A stretch of DNA of 9,445 bases from the NCBI GenBank assembly GCA_034430275.1, contig DAOUEW010000232.1, forward strand, positions 1 through 9,445, in the 5' to 3' direction. The notes beneath the pieces were generated by a model that worked only from the letters and a program-made list of their open reading frames with translations, searched no databases and was not told the origin of the DNA. This stretch comes from JAUVXJ01 sp034430275. Lineage in GTDB: Bacteria; Chloroflexota; Anaerolineae; UBA7937; B3-Chlor. This document shows, piece after piece, positions 6,455 through 9,445 of this stretch. Within the stretch, counting starts at the first letter, position 1; each line of letters starts with the position of its first letter. Both the position numbers and the translations under genes were made by a program.

Positions 6455-7396
6455 TTGATCAAAGTGTCATCAGGGACGCTTGGCGTCCTGGGTTTGGCGG
6501 AGACTTGGCTGGACGCCCCCCCGACCACGGCTTATCTGATGGTGGGGGGGCGTTGTCGTCGTGACTGTGCCTTCTGCGCTCAAGCGCGGAGCAGCAAGGC
6601 CTCGGCGCTGGCGCTGTCTCGCGTCACCTGGCCGCAGTGGGACGAGGAGGAGACTCTCTCTGCGGTGGAAGAGGCCTACTCGAGGGGCAGCATCCAGCGG
6701 TGCTGTTTGCAGGTCACCGTCGGCCCTGGGAATCTAGATCGCGTCAGGGCCATAGCGACCCGACTGGGCCGAAGGGTGCCTCTCAGCGTCTCTGTGGTGG
6801 CCAGCGTGGATCAGGCCGAGGACCTGCTCGAGGCTGGCGTGGAGAGGGTGGGGTTGAGTCTCGATGCTGTGAACGAGGAGATCTTCCATCGGGTGAAGGG
6901 AGGGGATCTCCGCGCGTCCCTCGCGGTCATCGAAGAGGCCGCACGTCGCTTCCCCGGCCGCGTCAGCACTCACTTGATGGCGGGGTTGGGGGAGACAGAG
7001 GAAGAGATGGTGCGCATGATAAGCCTCCTCCACAATTGGGAGGTCACGCCTGCGCTCTTCGCCTTCACTCCGATCCCTGGTACAGCCATGGAAGACCAGG
7101 CTTCTCCGTCTGTGTCTAGCTACCGTCGGGTTCAGATTGTCAGACACCTGATCGCGAACGGCCTGGTGGCGGTCGAGGATTTCACCTTCTCGCCTCAAGG
7201 GCAGGTGGTGTCTTTCGGCCTTGGGCGCGACGAGCTGGAGAGAGCGCTGCGAGATGGCAAGGCATTTCGGACCTCGGGCTGTCCGGGCTGTAACCGTCCC
7301 TACTACAACGAGCCGCCGAGAGGGCCGTTGTACAACTACCCTGGTCCCGTTGATGCGCGTGAGATCTCATGCGCGTTGTGGGAAGCTCTCTCCTAG
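6455..7396 (+). CDS. radical SAM protein, BioB/LipS2-like
   Basis: A 313-residue radical SAM enzyme. The [4Fe-4S] motif CX3CX2C is at C34, C38 and C41 (GRCRRDCAFCAQA), placed as in biotin synthase-like proteins. The TIM-barrel region carries SLDAVNEE (135-142), THLMAGLGETEEEM (172-185) and FTPIPGT (204-210). The C-terminus has a second cysteine pair in TSGCPGCNRPYYNEPPRG (C276, C279), which could bind an auxiliary cluster. This layout resembles proteins annotated as biotin synthase-like and the LipS2 half of the two-protein LipS1/LipS2 lipoyl synthase; that link is from memory and is tentative. No LipS1-like partner or lipoylated-protein gene is in the window. TTG at 6455 is chosen because CGGAG (6445-6449) lies 5 nt before it; GTG at 6464 is the alternative. 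Probably co-transcribed with dedA. Confidence 0.85.
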   Translation: MIKVSSGTLGVLGLAETWLDAPPTTAYLMVGGRCRRDCAFCAQARSSKASALALSRVTWPQWDEEETLSAVEEAYSRGSIQRCCLQVTVGPGNLDRVRAIATRLGRRVPLSVSVVASVDQAEDLLEAGVERVGLSLDAVNEEIFHRVKGGDLRASLAVIEEAARRFPGRVSTHLMAGLGETEEEMVRMISLLHNWEVTPALFAFTPIPGTAMEDQASPSVSSYRRVQIVRHLIANGLVAVEDFTFSPQGQVVSFGLGRDELERALRDGKAFRTSGCPGCNRPYYNEPPRGPLYNYPGPVDAREISCALWEALS

Positions 7397-7404
7397 ACGG
7401 TTTC

Positions 7405-7425
7405 GCGGTCGCTGGCGATGACCGC
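7405..7425 (+). terminator. possible weak terminator hairpin after the radical SAM gene
   Basis: GCGGTC (7405-7410) and GACCGC (7420-7425) form a perfect 6-bp stem with a 9-nt loop, 9 bp after the TAG. Only CTCCCTT follows, not a T-run, so intrinsic termination would be weak. It sits between the gene end and the selC promoter, the expected place. Confidence 0.3.
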
Positions 7426-7430
7426 CTCCC

Positions 7431-7459
7431 TTGACTGCCAAGGGCAATCTGAGTATCAT
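7431..7459 (+). promoter_or_regulatory. sigma-70 promoter of the selenocysteine tRNA gene
   Basis: TTGACT (7431-7436), an exact 17-bp spacer and TATCAT (7454-7459), each with five of six consensus bases. Transcription would start about 7466, only a few bases before the mature tRNA 5' end at 7470, so the precursor leader would be very short. Confidence 0.8.
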
Positions 7460-7469
7460 GTTAGTATGT

Positions 7470-7565
7470 GGGGGTGGTAGAGACCCGGTGGCCTCCGCGG
7501 TCTTCAAAACCGTTGATGGGTAGCGACGAGCTAGCCATGGTGGGTTCGACTCCCATCCACTCCCG
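7470..7565 (+). tRNA. selC: selenocysteine tRNA, anticodon TCA
   Basis: About 96 nt, the length of bacterial tRNA-Sec. An 8-bp acceptor stem GGGGGTGG (7470-7477) pairs with CCACTCCC (7557-7564), with one G-T. The long D stem GAGACC/GGCCTC has a CGGT loop and one A-C mismatch. The anticodon stem GCGGT/ACCGT (7497-7501, 7509-7513) encloses CTTCAAA with TCA at 7504-7506. A long variable arm (about 7514-7539, pairing TAGC with GCTA) follows. The T arm is GTGGG-TTCGACT-CCCAT (7540-7556). G7565 is the discriminator. The genome continues CTA, so CCA is not encoded and must be added. The 8-bp acceptor, long D stem and TCA anticodon separate it from a suppressor or tRNA-Ser. Its presence implies that SelA, SelB, SelD and selenoprotein genes lie elsewhere. 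Confidence 0.93.
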
Positions 7566-7962
7566 CTACCCCTTCCATTTTACGGCTCTCCCGTGCCCCT
7601 CCGACCAGGCGTTTGAGCTCCGCCTCTGGGTGGCAACCTCGGCGCGACGTGCCCCTGGCTAGAGCGAACTCGAATAGGGGCAAGACACGTGGTATCAGGT
7701 TCTGGTCTATCGCAAAATTCCAGAGAGCGTCCATCTTCTTCCAGCCCACGTTGTACACCAGCCTCTTCAGAGGATTGGGCAGCCCGATCGATCGGCGAAG
7801 GATCGACCCATACGAGTAGAACTCCTCGTAGGACCACCAGTACCCTTCCTCTAGTTCGGAAGGGGTCATCAGTCTGGGCTGGAAGACGACGTGACGGGTA
7901 TCGTAGGCGCTCCAATCCCGATGCAGGATGCGACTCTCCTGTTCCAGTCTGGCGAACAGTGC
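7531..7962 (-). pseudogene. truncated 3' remnant of a B12-binding-type radical SAM protein gene (DUF4070-like C-terminus)
   Basis: The open minus frame from 7962 reads ALFARLEQESRILHRDW, then YDTRHVVF, MTPSELEEGYWWSYEEFYS and GWKKMDALWNF. From memory this resembles the C-terminal region of B12-binding-domain radical SAM proteins, in which a glycine/threonine-proline loop precedes LF-RL and a GYW-YR-FYS segment follows. Immediately before it in frame is a TAA (7965-7963), and no B12-binding or CX3CX2C region precedes it. The 5' two-thirds or more are therefore missing. The recognisable part ends near 7654 (LPLFEFALARG); the remaining codons run on to a stop inside selC, the last eleven or so being tRNA sequence. 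No promoter or Shine-Dalgarno suggests expression. The ATG at 7869 could start a 112-residue product, but this is unlikely to be functional. Confidence 0.65.
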
Positions 7963-7999
7963 TTATGGCTGCACCCGTGCGACGGCGAGTGGGTTGCCG

Positions 8000-8005
8000 T
8001 ATAAT
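8000..8005 (+). promoter_or_regulatory. possible -10 box of the HypE-like gene
   Basis: A perfect TATAAT lies 55 bp before the preferred start of the HypE-like gene, just beyond the end of the radical SAM remnant. No good -35 box (GTGCGA at a 17-bp spacing) and no TGN extension accompany it, so the call is weak. Confidence 0.4.
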
Positions 8006-8047
8006 CAGTGTTCGAGAGCACTATGGTCCGTTTTGAAGTGACGTGGC

Positions 8048-8054
8048 GAGAGGG
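8048..8054 (+). promoter_or_regulatory. Shine-Dalgarno favouring the GTG at 8061
   Basis: GAGAGGG ends 6 nt before GTG at 8061, while the earlier in-frame GTG at 8043 has no purine-rich site at a proper distance. This supports the shorter product. Confidence 0.55.
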
Positions 8055-8060
8055 TGCCAG

Positions 8061-9080
8061 GTGGGAAGACGATACCACGTAGGAAAGCTGCCGTCAGACG
8101 TTTTGGGTCGCTTGCTCGATAAGTATCGCCTGGAAGACGAGCGGGTAGTGCTGGGGGCTAAGATTGGGGAGGACGCAGCCGTGCTCGACATGGGGGAGCG
8201 GTACCTGGTGGCCAAGACCGATCCCATCACCTTCGCTACCGATCAAATCGGCTGGTACGCCGTGCACGTGAACGCCAACGATCTGGTGACCACCGGAGCC
8301 AGGCCTCTCTGGTTCCTGGCGACGGTGCTGCTGCCCGAGGAGAGCTGCGACCAGACGCTGGTCGAAGAGATACTCCGGCAGATGCACGCCTCGTGCAAGG
8401 AGTTGGGCATCTCGCTGGTTGGGGGACACACGGAGATCACCTACGGTCTCGATCGGCCGGTGGTCGTCGGGCACATGCTTGGTGAGGTGGAGAAAGAGCG
8501 CCTCATCACGACAGGCGGTGCCCGAGTGGGGGATGCCATTGTGCTGACCAAGGGTATCGCCATCGAGGGGACGGCGATCATCGCCCGCGAGAGGGAGGCC
8601 TCACTGCGGACGCGGGGCTACGGGGACGATCTCATTGCCCGCGCGCAGGGCTATCTCCACGACCCGGGGATCAGCGTGTTCCGGGAGGCCAGATGGGCCT
8701 CCGACAACTGCGAGGTCCACGCCATGCACGATCCTACCGAGGGAGGCTTGGCCATGGGGCTCCGCGAAGTGGCGATCGCCGCAGGAGTGGGCATGATGGT
8801 CGAAGAAGAGAAGATCGAGATCCTGCCAGAGTCGTCGGCGCTCTGCGCGGAGTTTGGCCTGAACCCGCTGGGCACCATCGCCTCGGGGGCCTTGCTCCTG
8901 GCCCTACCTGCGGAGCAGGCAGAACAACTTGTGGAAACGTTGGTCTCGGATCAGATCCGTGCGGCCGTGATCGGCCAGGTCAGGCCATCTGGCGAAGGAA
9001 TCAAGATCAGGAGTAGTGGGACGGTGAGAGATCTCCCAAGCTTCCCGCGGGACGAGATAGCCAAGCTGTTTGCCCCATAG
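8061..9080 (+). CDS. AIR synthase-related protein, HypE-like
   Basis: A 339-residue ATP-binding protein of the PurM/AIR-synthase superfamily (PurM, PurL, ThiL, SelD, HypE). The N-terminal domain has GKLPSDVLGRLL, then IGEDAAVLDMG (near 38-48), KTDPITFATDQIGWYAVHVN and ANDLVTTGARP, and SLVGGHTEI (near 129-137). The C-terminal domain has HDPTEGGLAMGLREVA and GTIASGALLLAL. This order matches HypE-like proteins. However, the C-terminus ends EIAKLFAP without the PRIC-type cysteine that true HypE uses to carry the cyanide precursor, so a hydrogenase role is doubtful. It is not SelD: the N-terminal Cys/Sec motif is missing. No hyp or hydrogenase gene is in the window. GTG at 8061 is preferred over GTG at 8043. 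The TPR gene starts 19 bp downstream, so the two probably form an operon. Confidence 0.85.
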   Translation: MGRRYHVGKLPSDVLGRLLDKYRLEDERVVLGAKIGEDAAVLDMGERYLVAKTDPITFATDQIGWYAVHVNANDLVTTGARPLWFLATVLLPEESCDQTLVEEILRQMHASCKELGISLVGGHTEITYGLDRPVVVGHMLGEVEKERLITTGGARVGDAIVLTKGIAIEGTAIIAREREASLRTRGYGDDLIARAQGYLHDPGISVFREARWASDNCEVHAMHDPTEGGLAMGLREVAIAAGVGMMVEEEKIEILPESSALCAEFGLNPLGTIASGALLLALPAEQAEQLVETLVSDQIRAAVIGQVRPSGEGIKIRSSGTVRDLPSFPRDEIAKLFAP

Positions 9081-9099
9081 AGGACGTGGAGCGTGGCGG

Positions 9100-9445
9100 A
9101 TGGAGATGGGTAAGGAGTTCGAGGATCTCGACGAGCGCCAGTTGAACGAGCTCGGAAACGCCTACAGCGCCCAAGGCATGTGGGAGGAGGCGATCAACAG
9201 CTACCTTCGCAGCCTGGCTTTGCGCAAATCCCAGCGCGATGCTCGTGGGCAGGGAATCGTCCTCAACAATCTGGGTGCCACATACTATCGTCAGGGCCGG
9301 TTGCGGGAGGCCAGGGACTGCTACGAGGCCAGTTGCCAGATCGCCCGTGAACTGGGAGAAGGGCTGACCGAACTCGTGGCCCTGATGAACCTGGTCTTCC
9401 TGCACTTCAGTGAACGGCAGACGGAGGACTTCCGGCGTCGAGCTG
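9100..9445 (+). CDS. tetratricopeptide-repeat protein (partial, continues past the window)
   Basis: The frame from ATG at 9100 is open to the right edge (115 codons). At least two TPR units are visible. Residues about 15-47 give LNELGNAYSAQGMWEEAINSY with the W/G/A/Y spacing of the repeat. Residues about 53-86 give LNNLGATYYRQGRLREARDCY. A third unit begins near 92 (LVALMNLVFLHF). No signal peptide precedes them, so a cytoplasmic scaffold or regulatory domain is likely. TPRs of this spaced type occur in many protein kinds, and the missing part could add another domain. TGGAG (9087-9091) lies 8 nt before the ATG; ATG at 9106 is an alternative. Short spacing to the HypE-like gene suggests co-transcription. 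Confidence 0.85.
   Translation, partial: MEMGKEFEDLDERQLNELGNAYSAQGMWEEAINSYLRSLALRKSQRDARGQGIVLNNLGATYYRQGRLREARDCYEASCQIARELGEGLTELVALMNLVFLHFSERQTEDFRRRA

Noticed and set aside
7580..7915. Second long minus-strand frame over the radical SAM remnant
   Set aside because: It is out of phase with the recognisable DUF4070-like residues and is arginine-rich, as expected of a shadow frame.
8061..9080. Calling the AIR-synthase-related gene selD because tRNA-Sec is nearby
   Set aside because: The N-terminal Cys/Sec-containing SelD motif is missing and the domain motifs follow the HypE-like pattern.
1..9445. CRISPR array, insertion sequence or phage genes
   Set aside because: No regularly spaced repeats, transposase motifs or terminal inverted repeats were seen anywhere in the window.

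Overview
This is a GC-rich bacterial chromosomal window carrying mostly housekeeping genes. Promoters have consensus-like sigma-70 boxes, and several genes appear to start at TTG or GTG. The mix of a single-chain (alpha2) glycyl-tRNA synthetase, an adjacent holB-ricT (yaaT) pair, a BioB-like radical SAM enzyme and a UGA-decoding tRNA would fit Chloroflexota or a related deep-branching phylum. That placement is a guess from gene content, not a demonstration.

Left part (1-3105, + strand): the tail of an unrecognised gene overlaps recO (TAATG). It is followed by glyS (class II glycyl-tRNA synthetase) and, one base after the glyS stop, a PHP-domain phosphoesterase. This looks like one transcription unit. 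Middle (3131-4983, - strand): ricT/yaaT and holB (DNA polymerase III delta') form a tight two-gene operon that converges on the PHP gene. It is read from a good promoter at 5005-5033.

Centre (4984-5779): no established gene. About 240 bp (5041-5280) are dense in inverted repeats, including a 15-bp interrupted hairpin at 5225-5279, and may encode a structured RNA. Two near-identical 16-nt direct repeats and a possible promoter follow. Then comes a short probable gene of about 80 codons (5441-5683) of no recognised family. A clear promoter and Shine-Dalgarno then lead into a DedA-family membrane protein that starts at TTG.

Right part (5780-9445): dedA is followed closely by a radical SAM protein resembling BioB/LipS2-type enzymes. 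Next is a selenocysteine tRNA gene (selC, anticodon TCA) with its own TTGACT-17-TATCAT promoter just before the mature 5' end. On the opposite strand, abutting and overlapping the tRNA, lies a truncated remnant of a B12-binding-type radical SAM protein. Beyond it are an AIR-synthase-related HypE-like protein (not SelD) and the start of a TPR protein that runs off the window.

I see no complete novel multi-gene system. The most interesting items are the hairpin-rich intergenic segment, the small orphan gene behind it, and the selC locus with its decayed neighbour.
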